A DNA stretch of 64,000 bases from Anaerolineae bacterium (lineage in GTDB: Bacteria; Chloroflexota; Anaerolineae; Caldilineales; Caldilineaceae), in contig JAUIHI010000007.1 in the NCBI GenBank assembly GCA_030432295.1, forward strand, positions 62,001-126,000, written 5' to 3'. The notes below the pieces were generated by a model that saw only the letters and a list, made by a program, of their open reading frames with translations, was not told the DNA's origin and did not search any database. How positions within the stretch are numbered: the stretch's first letter is position 1; each line of letters starts with the position of its first letter. Made by a program: the position numbers and the translations under genes. Shown piece after piece: positions 1 through 10,400 of the stretch.

Positions 1-218
1 GGATGATGCCACTCGTAATTGGATGTGACAAAGCCATTCTTCCAGAAAGAGTCCCGTTGGGGTGGGGGCGGGGCAGGCGGTGTGCCCGTGTCGGCCAGAT
101 GTTGGGCATAGAGAAAATGGGCCGGTTCGTCGGGTGCTTCGCCTACCGGAACTGCGATCAGATAGGCAAGGGTCATTGCCAAATAGAGTGTGGTAATCAG
201 CAGGAGGCTTCTTGGCAT
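1..218 (-). CDS. GT-C-like membrane protein, N-terminal part only (cut by window edge)
   Basis: An open frame runs from an ATG at 216-218 down to the first base of the window, giving 72 residues of an incomplete protein. It starts with one hydrophobic segment (about residues 5-25) and then shows the motif GEAPDEPAHF with a Glu/Asp pair at residues 30-31. The same arrangement (EAPDEIHHYAFARHL) is at the start of the complete 783-residue protein at 47993, so the two are probably homologous multi-spanning proteins. The acidic pair in the first outer loop is typical of GT-C glycosyltransferases that use lipid-phosphate sugars. It lies 7 bp after the stop of the preceding gene, so it is likely in the same operon. 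The family is inferred from the short N-terminus only. Confidence 0.6.
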   Translation of the reverse strand, partial: MPRSLLLITTLYLAMTLAYLIAVPVGEAPDEPAHFLYAQHLADTGTPPAPPPPQRDSFWKNGFVTSNYEWHH

Positions 219-225
219 GGGTGAC

Positions 226-2730
226 TTATGGCAACTTTTTGGTCATAGATGGGATCGGTAAACTGATTGTCTGAGAACCCTGTGTAATACGAAGAAGTTG
301 TGATGCAGAACCATTTTCCAGTTCTACCTGCGCTCCACGCCAATCTCCGAGCAGGAAAAGACTAACTACAGCCAACGAACCATCGGAGGCTTGCTGATAA
401 GTCAGGTCCAGTTGATCCTCCGCTCTCTTGGATTCGATTTGCGCCTCATCCGGATTGCCGAGCGGGATCAACACCAGTTCCACCGGGTCCGCTCCATCCC
501 GCAATTGGATGCGCCGGGTATCTGCCACCACATTCCCGCTGGTTGCCAGATGCCAACTCAGGGCAGATTGTTGTCCAGCCGGTCCTTCGGCACGGTCGAC
601 GACTGCAATAGGTCCGTCATTCTGATAGACATAGACCCAGCGGTCATGCTGCCAACCCCGCCATTCAGACAGTCGGGTGTGGCTCCAGTCCAGATCGTCC
701 CCTATTTGAAAGTCTACTACTTCGGCATAATAGGGCGGGTCCTGTGCCCACGGGCTACCCATACCAGTCAGATTGTACAATATTGCGCTCAATCCGCTCT
801 TTTCTATGAGTAAGCCGTTCAGATTTTCCCGGCCAATCCGCTTGTCTCGCAACAGACTGCGCCCCACGGGAAGCCAGCGTAGGGGCTGACCTTTTGTCCG
901 TTCTACCACTAATGGCCCACGCCAGTCCAACTGGATAATATCGTTTGTCGCCTTATAGCGATGCCAACCAGAAAATCGCAAATTAAGGGATAGATATGTG
1001 CTGCCAGATGACCAACTGTTGCGAAAGATAATTTTATCGGGAGCCAGCGGGCCAAGCTGATTAGGCAGGCCAGAGTCACCGTAGAGAAGGCAGGAACCAG
1101 TGCTAGGAGAACGTCCAACCAATTGGACCGGGTATTCGGCTCCGGGCTGGGCAAACACCAACACGCCATCTGCTGCTGCCTTGTCCAGTGCCTGACCGGC
1201 CAGCCACAGGTAGTGAGGATCGTTTAGCAGAAGTGCGCCCAAGTAAGCAATCCCAGCCAGGGATGGTCGGCCGACATGATTATAGGAGGGGAATGCACCA
1301 TCTGGGAGGGCTTGGAACAGGAGCCACTCAAAGGAGAATCGCTTCTTCAGTGGATCCGATTCGTCTTGAAAGAAAGACTGAAAATAGGCATTGGTGATCC
1401 ATTCGGCCTGATAGAGAAAGGTGTCATCTGTGTTACGAAAACGGGCAAACCAACCGCGCTGGTTTCGACGCAGATAATCTACATTGCTCGAAGAGAGCGA
1501 GGGATCGTTCATCCCATTGGCCTGCAACAAAGAGAGCAGCCCTGCGCCATTTTCCTGATTTTCATACAGCCCTTCTGGGAATTTGGAAAATGCCAATCCG
1601 TACATCCAATCTACCCACTCTACGGTTTGGGCACGGCGGTTAATATCCGCCATCCATGCGAACAAAAGTGAACGGTCTGCGCTGGTGAAGAGATCGGGAT
1701 AGTGATCGTTTACGCGTGCCAAATAATAGGCGCGGAGGCCAGCCTGGTATTGTATCCATTTGACACTGTTGGCAGCGTGCGCAAAGCGGCCTTGCGCCGC
1801 TTCTGCCAATATCTCCTCCCTGAATAACTCTCTCCAGAAGCGATCACCTGTCCCCAACGCCAGCATCCCATATTCAGGGACTGCCTTGGCCGGGTTGGCT
1901 GCCACTTGGGCCAGCAGATTTTCGAATACCTGGATGCCCTCGTATTCGCTGGGGGCAGGTTCTACCGCATCACAAAGGAAAGGAGCCGAAGCCGAAATGC
2001 CAGAATACGGAGGGGCCTGTTCTGGATAAAAGCTCTGTTGATAGGCCCCAATTGTACCGGCTCCCCCAATTACACAGGCCACGAGCAATGCCAGGGGCAA
2101 AATCCATGGACGAACGGGTGGCTGATCGGGGTGGCTGATAGCGACTGTATGGACGCGCTGCCACTCTGCAACAGACCGCAACATCAGCCACAAGAGAGCG
2201 AGGACGCAAACTTCCAGAATGACAAAGAATTCTTCGTCGGCAAAACGTGACTCTACCTGTACGAACACGACAGGTACTACCCCCGCCAGAAACGCGCAAA
2301 ACCCGTGGATTCCCCAGCCCCATCTGGCCGGGAGGCGTGCCAACAATAGAGAATCCAGACTGAAGAGCAACAGAAAAAAATAGCCGAGAAGCACCCAGGC
2401 GGCCAGCAGCAGATGACTTTGCAGCATCACAAGCGTCAATAGAGCCGCCGCGCCCAGAAGCAAGCCTGCGGGTCTATGCAGCCAGTCTATGAATCCAGCC
2501 AGCCAGTGACCGGCCAATAGCACAGACACAACGAATGCCCAACGCTCCACTGTTCCGATCAGAGAAAGCTGGGATTCCAGGGCCAGGTGCAGGGTTTCTA
2601 GGAGCAGAAGGGGAAGCAGACTGCGCGCAAACAGACGGAGCAGGCGATGCTCACGAAGAAGATGGAGCATTGTTTCCGTCGCAGGTCTGTGGTGGGGGGG
2701 GGAGTTGGAAGATATAGACACGATCTTCAT
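226..2730 (-). CDS. Large membrane protein with heparinase II/III-like C-terminal region
   Basis: 834 residues. The first ~230 residues are about six or seven hydrophobic segments; the rest looks like a soluble alpha-helical region (about 260-540, rich in Trp and Tyr as in alpha/alpha-toroid enzymes) followed by a beta-rich region (about 560-830) beginning with an FRNSW motif and a later HRYKATNDI motif, resembling the beta-sandwich of heparinase II/III-type polysaccharide lyases. A lyase role is inference; no catalytic set was verified. The chosen ATG at 2730 overlaps the upstream gene by 80 bp; an internal ATG at 2670 would cut this to 20 bp, and neither has a clear ribosome binding site. 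Its place in a polysaccharide locus suggests a role in processing a secreted glycan. Confidence 0.55.
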   Translation of the reverse strand: MKIVSISSNSPPHHRPATETMLHLLREHRLLRLFARSLLPLLLLETLHLALESQLSLIGTVERWAFVVSVLLAGHWLAGFIDWLHRPAGLLLGAAALLTLVMLQSHLLLAAWVLLGYFFLLLFSLDSLLLARLPARWGWGIHGFCAFLAGVVPVVFVQVESRFADEEFFVILEVCVLALLWLMLRSVAEWQRVHTVAISHPDQPPVRPWILPLALLVACVIGGAGTIGAYQQSFYPEQAPPYSGISASAPFLCDAVEPAPSEYEGIQVFENLLAQVAANPAKAVPEYGMLALGTGDRFWRELFREEILAEAAQGRFAHAANSVKWIQYQAGLRAYYLARVNDHYPDLFTSADRSLLFAWMADINRRAQTVEWVDWMYGLAFSKFPEGLYENQENGAGLLSLLQANGMNDPSLSSSNVDYLRRNQRGWFARFRNTDDTFLYQAEWITNAYFQSFFQDESDPLKKRFSFEWLLFQALPDGAFPSYNHVGRPSLAGIAYLGALLLNDPHYLWLAGQALDKAAADGVLVFAQPGAEYPVQLVGRSPSTGSCLLYGDSGLPNQLGPLAPDKIIFRNSWSSGSTYLSLNLRFSGWHRYKATNDIIQLDWRGPLVVERTKGQPLRWLPVGRSLLRDKRIGRENLNGLLIEKSGLSAILYNLTGMGSPWAQDPPYYAEVVDFQIGDDLDWSHTRLSEWRGWQHDRWVYVYQNDGPIAVVDRAEGPAGQQSALSWHLATSGNVVADTRRIQLRDGADPVELVLIPLGNPDEAQIESKRAEDQLDLTYQQASDGSLAVVSLFLLGDWRGAQVELENGSASQLLRITQGSQTISLPIPSMTKKLP

Positions 2731-5140
2731 GATAAAGAAGTTTCAAGGCAGGATTGCTTAGCAATTCGTCCGGTCTGTAGAGCTGTTGCGGATTCACACC
2801 GACCAACCCTTGCCCCTGACCAATATAGACATGGGTAATGCCCCAATCACACAGAATCCGGACACCCTCTGCTGAATTGAGATCGGTACTCTCTAGCGCC
2901 GCCACCAGGTCTACAACACTCTGGTTATAACCGGTTGCTGTCTGGCGCTCGTTGAGGAGCGCATACTGTGGAGGCATAGTATTGCGCCGTCCCGTCAGCA
3001 ATGGAATCCACCAACCGGCGTCCGCGCCTACGGCAGATTTCCCATCATAGATACGGAATCCCTCGACAAGAAAAACCGCATCCTGGGGCACAGACGCACG
3101 AATCCAACTCATCGCCCGCATATCCGGCTGCGTCACCATAATGTGCCAGGGCTTTAGTATACCAAGCTGGGGGAGAGCAAACCAACAGCCGCCTGCAATC
3201 ACTACCAACGCCAATAGCTGGGGGGCGATCCGGATATGTCGTAACAGGGGAGTGGCTATCTCCCCAAGCAGCCAACCACACAGAATCCCTACGGGCATAT
3301 AGAGAGCGATTACGATCGCGAAGTTCTGTAGGAGGTTGGCACCCGGCAGGCCAATCAGACGGCCAGCCACAAGTGAAGCCAGGATCACCGTCCACACCAG
3401 AACTACAATCGCACTTCGTCGGCGCAAAATCAGCGCAAGCAGGGCAGCGATCAGAGTTGGCACCAACAGCGACATTGGCACATACTCCGAGATGCTTTTC
3501 CATATCTGATAGTCGGCAAGTACACTTGCCCAGGGCGATGCAGTGTTGACACCTGCCTCTAAATAAGTAGCCAGACGGCTGCTGCGTATGTTAAGTAGCC
3601 ACGGAAGGAAGAGGATAGCCGTCACTGTTGCGGCCAATACCAGACGCCCCCCCCTTGTCATCCACTGGCGAAAATCCATCCTCCAGATTGGCAGAATCCA
3701 AACCGCTAGCCAAGCCACCATAAAGGCAGCCAGATAGAAGGGCATCCGATAGTAGGACAATGTCATTCCAGCCACGATGAAGCCAGACGCCCCAATGGCG
3801 CGCCAGGGAATCCGTCGGTGTTCTGTCACCTCCCACAGCAGCCAGAGAGCTACGGGCAGAATTGCCTGGCCTGTGAGTTGCGCATATCGCCCCCAATTCA
3901 CATAGAATGCGGGCATTTCGGAGATCAATCCTGCGGCCAGCACAGCGCCGATACCGGCCCAACGGTTGTCATTGGCAATGCGGACGGCCAAGGGATAGAG
4001 AGCCAATATAGCCATGCCATTGATCAACTGACCTGCCATGAGTGTGGATTGTGTGGCGTCTGCACCCACCGACCAGGAAAAGAACGCAGCAATGGCAGAA
4101 AACCCGTAATGTATGGTGAGACTTTCATAGGGCGCATAAGGCTCCCACGAGTGAAACATACCGCCCTTGTCCAGAAAGAGCTGGGTCATCATCGCGTGCT
4201 GCACCGAATCACCCCAGGCCGGAGCATCCAACGTGCGCACCACAAGCAAACGCACGGCAAACACAAGGCCAATCACAACCAGAAATGCCAGGTCGGCCCA
4301 GGTGAAGGAATGGCGTATCGATCTTCCCAATCGCCTGAGACTGCGATCTGGTGTACACCGAGATGTATACAGCTGGTAGAGCAGGATAGCCATCCCAAGC
4401 ATCACGGCCAACCAGACGTTGGCTGGCCCCAGATGCAGACCCAATTGATCTGTCCACAGCAGCAATAAGGGGGGCACAGCCAGACCCAACCCAGCCGCCA
4501 AACCGATCCACTCTGTCCAGTGTTTGGGATCCTTTCCTTCCCTGCGTTCGAGCAAAGAGACCAGCGCCAGTCCTGGCACGAGAAAGATGACCACCGCCAC
4601 TGCCATAATCCCCAAACCGGCGATGGCAGCTTGTACCAGTTCCCACAACAGGGATCGGGTATTGTAGATCAGCCGGAACGACAGTTGGGCATCCTGGGGT
4701 TGATGGGCCTGATACATAGCGCCATTGAGATAGGCAGAACCCGGGCCGGCTCCAATAGAGGAGGCTGGGGCTGGATCCAAAAAGGCGTAGTAATAACGCC
4801 CGTGAGAATCCGACAGGGGCGGGAATGGGAAGTGGTAATAGGCCGGTTGGACGACTGCGGATGCTGGGAGGGTTGCCGTGGCTACATCCGTCGTGTCAGT
4901 TGGTCCACTGCGCAAATGAAGGGTCAGGTTTCCAGCGCCGGTCGCCTGAGGCGACAGAAAGACTTCGACGCCCTCTAAGCCAGCGTGCTGGGCAACAAAG
5001 GTTTGTCCGGTTGGCTGTTCCAGGGGCAGTGCAATGGTTGCATCCGATTGCATCGCATCGGTGAATTCAGCGGCGGCACAACCGGAGAGCAGAAAGACCA
5101 GAAACAGTCCCAGCAGGAATTGGCTTCGCAAATTGTTCAT
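2651..5140 (-). CDS. Multi-spanning membrane protein, GT-C/DUF6541-like, with lipoprotein-type N-terminus
   Basis: 829 residues. The N-terminus has a signal with a lipobox-like LLSGC (residues 17-21), followed by a beta-rich extracytoplasmic domain to about residue 155. From about 165 to 640 there are roughly twelve to fourteen hydrophobic segments, with a loop containing APAWGDSVQHAMM, an Asp/His arrangement typical of GT-C-fold proteins. The C-terminal ~150 residues form a soluble domain with the motif AMSWIRASVPQDAVFL, common in large archaeal and bacterial oligosaccharyltransferase-like proteins. The start ATG overlaps the stop of the glycosyltransferase gene before it in an ATGA, implying translational coupling. 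Function is likely transfer of a lipid-linked sugar outside the membrane, but this is inferred. Confidence 0.6.
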   Translation of the reverse strand: MNNLRSQFLLGLFLVFLLSGCAAAEFTDAMQSDATIALPLEQPTGQTFVAQHAGLEGVEVFLSPQATGAGNLTLHLRSGPTDTTDVATATLPASAVVQPAYYHFPFPPLSDSHGRYYYAFLDPAPASSIGAGPGSAYLNGAMYQAHQPQDAQLSFRLIYNTRSLLWELVQAAIAGLGIMAVAVVIFLVPGLALVSLLERREGKDPKHWTEWIGLAAGLGLAVPPLLLLWTDQLGLHLGPANVWLAVMLGMAILLYQLYTSRCTPDRSLRRLGRSIRHSFTWADLAFLVVIGLVFAVRLLVVRTLDAPAWGDSVQHAMMTQLFLDKGGMFHSWEPYAPYESLTIHYGFSAIAAFFSWSVGADATQSTLMAGQLINGMAILALYPLAVRIANDNRWAGIGAVLAAGLISEMPAFYVNWGRYAQLTGQAILPVALWLLWEVTEHRRIPWRAIGASGFIVAGMTLSYYRMPFYLAAFMVAWLAVWILPIWRMDFRQWMTRGGRLVLAATVTAILFLPWLLNIRSSRLATYLEAGVNTASPWASVLADYQIWKSISEYVPMSLLVPTLIAALLALILRRRSAIVVLVWTVILASLVAGRLIGLPGANLLQNFAIVIALYMPVGILCGWLLGEIATPLLRHIRIAPQLLALVVIAGGCWFALPQLGILKPWHIMVTQPDMRAMSWIRASVPQDAVFLVEGFRIYDGKSAVGADAGWWIPLLTGRRNTMPPQYALLNERQTATGYNQSVVDLVAALESTDLNSAEGVRILCDWGITHVYIGQGQGLVGVNPQQLYRPDELLSNPALKLLYHEDRVYIFQLPPPPQTCDGNNAPSSS

Positions 5141-6126
5141 CGTAGATGGGTATACCGTTTGAGTACAGAATTAGGCAGGGCCAGGGGGGCCATCAACGCC
5201 TGCCAATGGTTGGCGTAGTGCCATTTTTGCTGAATTGTACGCCGTTTCTTGAGAAAGAAGGGGATTTGGCGCAGCCCGGCTAGCCGCCCTTTCAGCGCGG
5301 CGAAGTTCTGGCTACGAAAAGTGCCAACAATCACAGACATAAGATCGTAAACAATAATGGCGGGCAGATAGAGCAATAGCCACGGAATGGGGTAGTTTTT
5401 TGTGATCAGCCAGACTTTATTGCGGCCCAAGAGGTAGTTTTTGAAGGGCGAACCATTGCCCAGTGTGGCCGAGTGGATGTGATAGACTCTGGCCTGGGGT
5501 TCCAACACGCACCGCCAGCCAGCCAGTTGAGCGCGCCAAGCCAGGTCCACATCCTCCAGATAGGCGAAGAAATCCTCGTCAAAGCCGCCGATCTCATCAA
5601 GCATCTGCCGGGAGTAGAGGGCCGCTCCGCCGCACGGACCGAAAATCTCCACTGGCCCGCTCTCTTCTGGTTTGTCTAATTCGCCGCCCCGCCAATCCCA
5701 GGCAATCCCGGCCCGGTCGATGGCGATGCCAGCGGAGTTGATGCGGGCTGGCTCGTGGGCGAAGAGCAATTTGGCGGCCACCATTCCCAGCCGGGGGCTG
5801 CGTTGGGATGCGTCCCAAAGATGTTCCAGCCAGCCCGGTTCGGGGAAGGCGTCGTTGTTGAGCAGGGCGATCCACTCTCCCTGCGCGGCGCGGATGCCCT
5901 GGTTGCAGGCCAGGGCAAAGCCCGTATTTTCTGCATTGATCAACAGCGTGCTGGCGAGCGCTCCTTTGTCACACATCTGCTGCATAAGCGCCACAGAGCC
6001 ATCCGCCGACCCGTTGTCGATAAAGATCAGCTCAAAGTCGCGCAGGGTTTGAGCCTGCAATGCGGCTACGAGTTGAGCCAAATGGCGTTCGCCGTTGTAG
6101 TTGATGACCAGGACACTGATACGCAT
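5137..6126 (-). CDS. Family 2 glycosyltransferase
   Basis: 329 residues. The N-terminus has the GT2 nucleotide-sugar binding pattern (VLVINYNGERHL, then FIDNGSADGS) and a central LLNNDAFPEPGWL that supplies the acidic metal-binding site. A later GGFDEDFFAYLEDVDLAWR segment is typical of the rhamnosyltransferase-like branch (GT2, WbbL/RfbF-type). A hydrophobic stretch near residues 235-255 may bring it to the membrane. It acts in the cytoplasm, adding a sugar to a growing lipid-linked glycan. It overlaps the next gene by 4 bp and follows the SDR epimerase gene by 18 bp, so these three form one transcription unit. Donor and acceptor cannot be told from sequence. Confidence 0.92.
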   Translation of the reverse strand: MRISVLVINYNGERHLAQLVAALQAQTLRDFELIFIDNGSADGSVALMQQMCDKGALASTLLINAENTGFALACNQGIRAAQGEWIALLNNDAFPEPGWLEHLWDASQRSPRLGMVAAKLLFAHEPARINSAGIAIDRAGIAWDWRGGELDKPEESGPVEIFGPCGGAALYSRQMLDEIGGFDEDFFAYLEDVDLAWRAQLAGWRCVLEPQARVYHIHSATLGNGSPFKNYLLGRNKVWLITKNYPIPWLLLYLPAIIVYDLMSVIVGTFRSQNFAALKGRLAGLRQIPFFLKKRRTIQQKWHYANHWQALMAPLALPNSVLKRYTHLR

Positions 6127-6144
6127 AGCAGATTCGGCTCGACT

Positions 6145-7278
6145 CTAGCGGGTCAGACCGCGCCGCTCCAGCTCATTGGCCGCCTTGGCTACGTTGTCCT
6201 CGGCCTTTTGGTGACGCACCCAATTGACCAATTCCGGCACGCCATCTTCAAAACGCATTTTTGGCTCGTAGCCCAACAGCCGACGGGCTTTGCTGATGTC
6301 GGCGTAGCAGTGGCGGATGTCGCCCTCGCGGAATTTGTTGGCGATCTCCGGCTCCACCTCTACACCCAGGTGTTCGGCCAAAGCGTCGGCCATATCCCGG
6401 ATGGTGAAGGCCCGACCCGTGCCCACATTGAAGACTTCGTAATTGGCTTCGTCCTTTTCCAGGGCCAGCATATTAGCCTGGACAATGTCCGAGATGTGGG
6501 TAAAGTCCCGACTTTGCAGACCGTCCTCGTAGATAAGCGGTGCATTGCCGTTGAGCAAGCGGCTGGAAAAGATGGCCGCCACGCCGGTGTAGGGGTTGGA
6601 GAGAGCCTGGCGGGGGCCATAGACATTGAAATAACGCAGAGCAACCGTCGGGATTTTGTAGGCCCGGCCCACACTGAGAAACATCTCTTCGTGATCCCGC
6701 TTGTTGATGGCGTAGACAGAGGTGGGAAAGAGGGGTTTCTCTTCGCTTGTACCTTCTCGCTCGACTGGCTCATCACAGACAGGACAGCGGACTTCCCAGT
6801 CGTGGGCCTCAAATTGCTCGACAGAGCGCAATTTGGGATAGACCACACCGTGGGTGGCGCAGCGGTATTGACCTTCCCCATAAATGGACATAGAAGACGC
6901 CACGATCATCTTGCGCACAGTGTGTTTCTCGTTGGCGATGATGTCCAGCAGCGTGGCCGCACCCATTGTGTTGATTTGGGTGTAGCGCAGTATATCGTAC
7001 ATGGACTGGCCCACGCCCACGGCCGCGGCCTGGTGGTAGACGATATCAATGCCGTAAAGTGCATTTTTCAGCGCTTCCCGGTCGCAGACATCGCCCACAA
7101 TCAGGGGTACATCCGGGTTGAGATAGTCGGGTCGTTGGCGCGCCGGGCCGTGGACCTGTGGGTCCAGATTGTCATAGACGGTCACGTCATAGCCCCGTTC
7201 CAGCAGGGCATCTACGATGTGGGAACCAATAAAACCGGCTCCGCCGGTGACGAGGACGCGGGTTTGTTGTTGAGTCAC
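6145..7278 (-). CDS. NAD-dependent epimerase/dehydratase (extended SDR) with Cys-rich insert
   Basis: 377 residues from a GTG at 7276-7278, chosen because AGGAG lies 8 bases before it; an ATG at 7299 or a TTG at 7314 would lengthen it. The Rossmann motif GGAGFIGSH is at residues 12-20 and the catalytic YAINK (Tyr189, Lys193) is present with an upstream Ser pair. Between them is an insert with Cys140, His143, Cys165 and Cys168 (RCATHG ... CPVC), which looks like a zinc knuckle. I recall such an insert in SDRs annotated as dTDP-L-rhamnose 4-epimerase, but could not check; a UDP-sugar 4-epimerase role is equally possible. It would supply a nucleotide sugar to the neighbouring glycosyltransferases. 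Confidence 0.88.
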   Translation of the reverse strand: MTQQQTRVLVTGGAGFIGSHIVDALLERGYDVTVYDNLDPQVHGPARQRPDYLNPDVPLIVGDVCDREALKNALYGIDIVYHQAAAVGVGQSMYDILRYTQINTMGAATLLDIIANEKHTVRKMIVASSMSIYGEGQYRCATHGVVYPKLRSVEQFEAHDWEVRCPVCDEPVEREGTSEEKPLFPTSVYAINKRDHEEMFLSVGRAYKIPTVALRYFNVYGPRQALSNPYTGVAAIFSSRLLNGNAPLIYEDGLQSRDFTHISDIVQANMLALEKDEANYEVFNVGTGRAFTIRDMADALAEHLGVEVEPEIANKFREGDIRHCYADISKARRLLGYEPKMRFEDGVPELVNWVRHQKAEDNVAKAANELERRGLTR

Positions 7279-7353
7279 ATCAAATTCTCCTATGGGCATC
7301 TTGTTTTTAACCAAATCACAGCCTAATCATACGGGGAAACCCAGACTTCACAA

Positions 7354-7390
7354 AAAAAGTGTAGAGGGCGCGCAGCCCTCTACACTTTTT
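7354..7390 (-). terminator. Intrinsic terminator, possibly bidirectional
   Basis: A perfect 16-bp inverted repeat (7354-7369 with 7375-7390) with a 5-base loop. The stem is GTGTAGAGGGC with A/T runs at its foot, so both strands end in a run of T. It lies 23 bp after the stop of the secreted multi-module protein gene on the minus strand and before the SDR gene. Confidence 0.85.
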
Positions 7391-7412
7391 GCTGTTGCCG
7401 AACGCTCAACGC

Positions 7413-10400
7413 CTAACGTTGAATGGTGGGCGTATACACATTGTAAGGATAGTCGGCGGGTAAAAGACCGATCTGAAGCGTGCCTGTGGCATACAGACTT
7501 TGGGGTGGGCTGACATGATTGTATGCTTCGGCGTAAACGTAATAGAGACCGTCGCCCAAAGCTGATACATCCCACGTATAGTTTCCGCTGGGGGACTGTC
7601 CGCTTGCAATCAAATCGCCATCATAGCCAGAGCTATTCTGATCGTAATAGAGCGATATTTCGAGCTTCTCTGCATCGACAGAGCGACCAGTGCCCGTGAC
7701 ATTATTCCATTGAATGGTGTAGGTGGCAGACCCCGGTTTGAAGATCGAGATACGATCGACGGCAAAGGTATAGTTGGCTGGAATAGCGGGAAGGTAACGG
7801 AACTGGTTTTTAGGCCGTCCATTGCTCCAGCCAGGACATTTCGCCAGATCGACGGTATAGATGGTGTGCCCTTCTTCCAAGTGCAGGGCTGTCCCAGCAT
7901 CGGTCAGCGAATTGCAACTATGCCAGCCACCGATGTCGGTGCCAATGTCCATGTCCCGATACTGCATAGAGAATTGGGAGGCGCTTTTGCGATCCCAATT
8001 GGTTGTCTGGATCACTTGCATCTTTGTGAAAATGGTCGGGTCAATCGTCTTCCCAGACAGATTGAGGCCAAAATATGCCTGCCCCAAATTGCCAGCCGTC
8101 GTCCCTCTCACAGCCCCTGCAGATGCTGTCAGCCCGGTAAAAGAGCCTAAATCACCCTGATCCAGGTCACTCAACGTGTTCATATTCCAGGCAAGCGCCG
8201 TACCCCTGGCAACTTTGGTAACAGTTGACGTTCCGGTAAACTGGATACGGGGAATGCGGTCGATGATCAGGGGCGCATCGCTCCACCATTCTTTCGAGTT
8301 ATACTCGTCACTAACGACAGCACGCAGATAGTACTCACCCTCAGCCACAGCAGACGTATTCCACTGATAAGAGACTTCGCCCCCAGTCAATGTTGCGATG
8401 ACCGATTGGACCGCTCCCGACCGACCGGGCGCCTGGTCTGAATAGTAGAGTGTTGTGGTCACAGGGCCGGTGGTGTTATCGAGTGTCCATCCTATAGTAT
8501 AGGTATCGTCCGCCACATCTTTGGCGCGGAGAGTGATGGAATCCATCTCGAATGTCGTTGGAATGGAGTGAGGAATTTCATGAGGATCGAAGCGAATCAA
8601 CGTCGGCAAAATACTGGTCCAGGTGCTGTAGCTGTTGGCTTCGTCGTCATACAGATCACTGCGGGCCATGTCAATCGTATAGTCATTCCAACCTTCATAG
8701 ATCACAATATCATTTGTGATAGCATGATCGCCTGGCTCGTTAGGAAGAGCCGGATTTTTGTAGCCATCTTGCAGGAAATAGACACGGGAGACCCAGCCCC
8801 AGCCTACATCCTGAACACCTGTAAGCTTCATACGGAAAGTGAGATAGCGAAAACGGCTGCTGTCCACAGGGCGTCCCATCTCCATATTCAGGTTTGGTTC
8901 ACCCCAAACACCGCTGGTAGATGATTCATTGCACGCGCGCTGGACTGTTGCACTGTCACTCTTGTAGATACCATTGGTATAGGACTCGTTCAATAGATTC
9001 AGTGTAGAGCCGAGATCGGCGCTACTATTGAAATCCCAGGGGTTGTTCAGACTCTCTGCGGCATAATCTGCACCGCTTGTCATACTGGGTGCGGTGAACT
9101 GAAGAATCGGTGCGCCTTTGACGATAACCGGTTGGGCACTATAACTGCTCTCCGCGGCCAACTCGTTTTCAGTTGCTGGAGTGGCAGAAGCGGTCATACC
9201 CACCCAGTCCAATTGAAAGTTGACGCTGGGTTGCACAGCGGGCAGCAGGCGGAAATTCTTCTTCGATTTGCCATTGGCCCATTTGGCATTGCCAGAGAGA
9301 TCGACCGTGACATTCGTCCAACCGGTTCCCGTGTGAGCCTGATTGGAAACACCCTCAACCCACGCATCATCCGAATCCTGCCACCAGACAGAGAAGTGTT
9401 TGCCTGCCTGTTGGACATTGATGCGGAAGGTCAGCCGGTTGAATGTGGCGGGATTGATCGGTTTTGTCTGGTCTACATTCAAGTTGATGTAGCCGCCACC
9501 CTGAGTTGTTGCCCCAGTCATCACACCACCCGCAAAGGAGGTGTTGATTCCACCCTTTTCAATAACATCCCCTGCCTGGTTCATATCCCAGGGGTTGTTC
9601 AGGTTCAGCCCTGCATAATCGGAACCGGACTGGCCATAGATGTAATAACTACCAGGAGGCAGGCGGCTTGCATCCCAGTTCAGGCTGCCCGCTGCGCCAT
9701 TCTGGTTGGTAACAATCGGCATCAACCAACCGTTGCCAGCAGTTGTATCCGTATCGGCATAGAGGCTGATCCGGCTGCCGCTGTTGGCCCACTGGATTGG
9801 AACTGTTGGGCCAGCGTCGCCAGTCAAACGTGCCCAGTCCACCTTCACCTCAACGCTTTCACGGTCAGCAATTGGCATTACACGTAGACCGGTCACGTTA
9901 CCAGTCCATCCGTTGATAGGATTGGAGCAAGTGCCATTGTTGTTGCTGCCAAGCGTACGCAGATCGATCTGGTAGGTATTCCAACCCTGCACAGGATCGA
10001 TTTTATTGGACACGGCACAGCGCCCGTCAGCAAAATCACCCAAATCACCGTCTGTCCACATCAGGCGAACTGTATCCCAAGGCTGGGGATCACCAGGAGG
10101 TTGCTTGACATCGCCGATGTACATTCGCAGAGTCAGCTTGTAATAGATGGATGTATCAATGGCATTGCCATCAAACTTGCCGTCACGCCCCAGCAATAAG
10201 CCGCCTCGATAGCCAGGAAAGAGCAGCCAGAAGTTGGGGCTAGTCAATTGCTTGCCATCCCGAAAAGGAACGACGCTGCTGCCTGACCAAATCCCGCTCG
10301 CCATTGTTACGTTACTGAAGGTGCGCGGTGCTTCGCAATAGGGCGAAGAATGGAGATAAATGTCCTGGGCATTATTCATATCCCAGGAATCTCCGAATTT

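Noticed and set aside
5755-7326. 523-codon open frame on the plus strand.
   Set aside because: It lies antisense over the GT2 and SDR genes, which have clear motifs; the frame has none.
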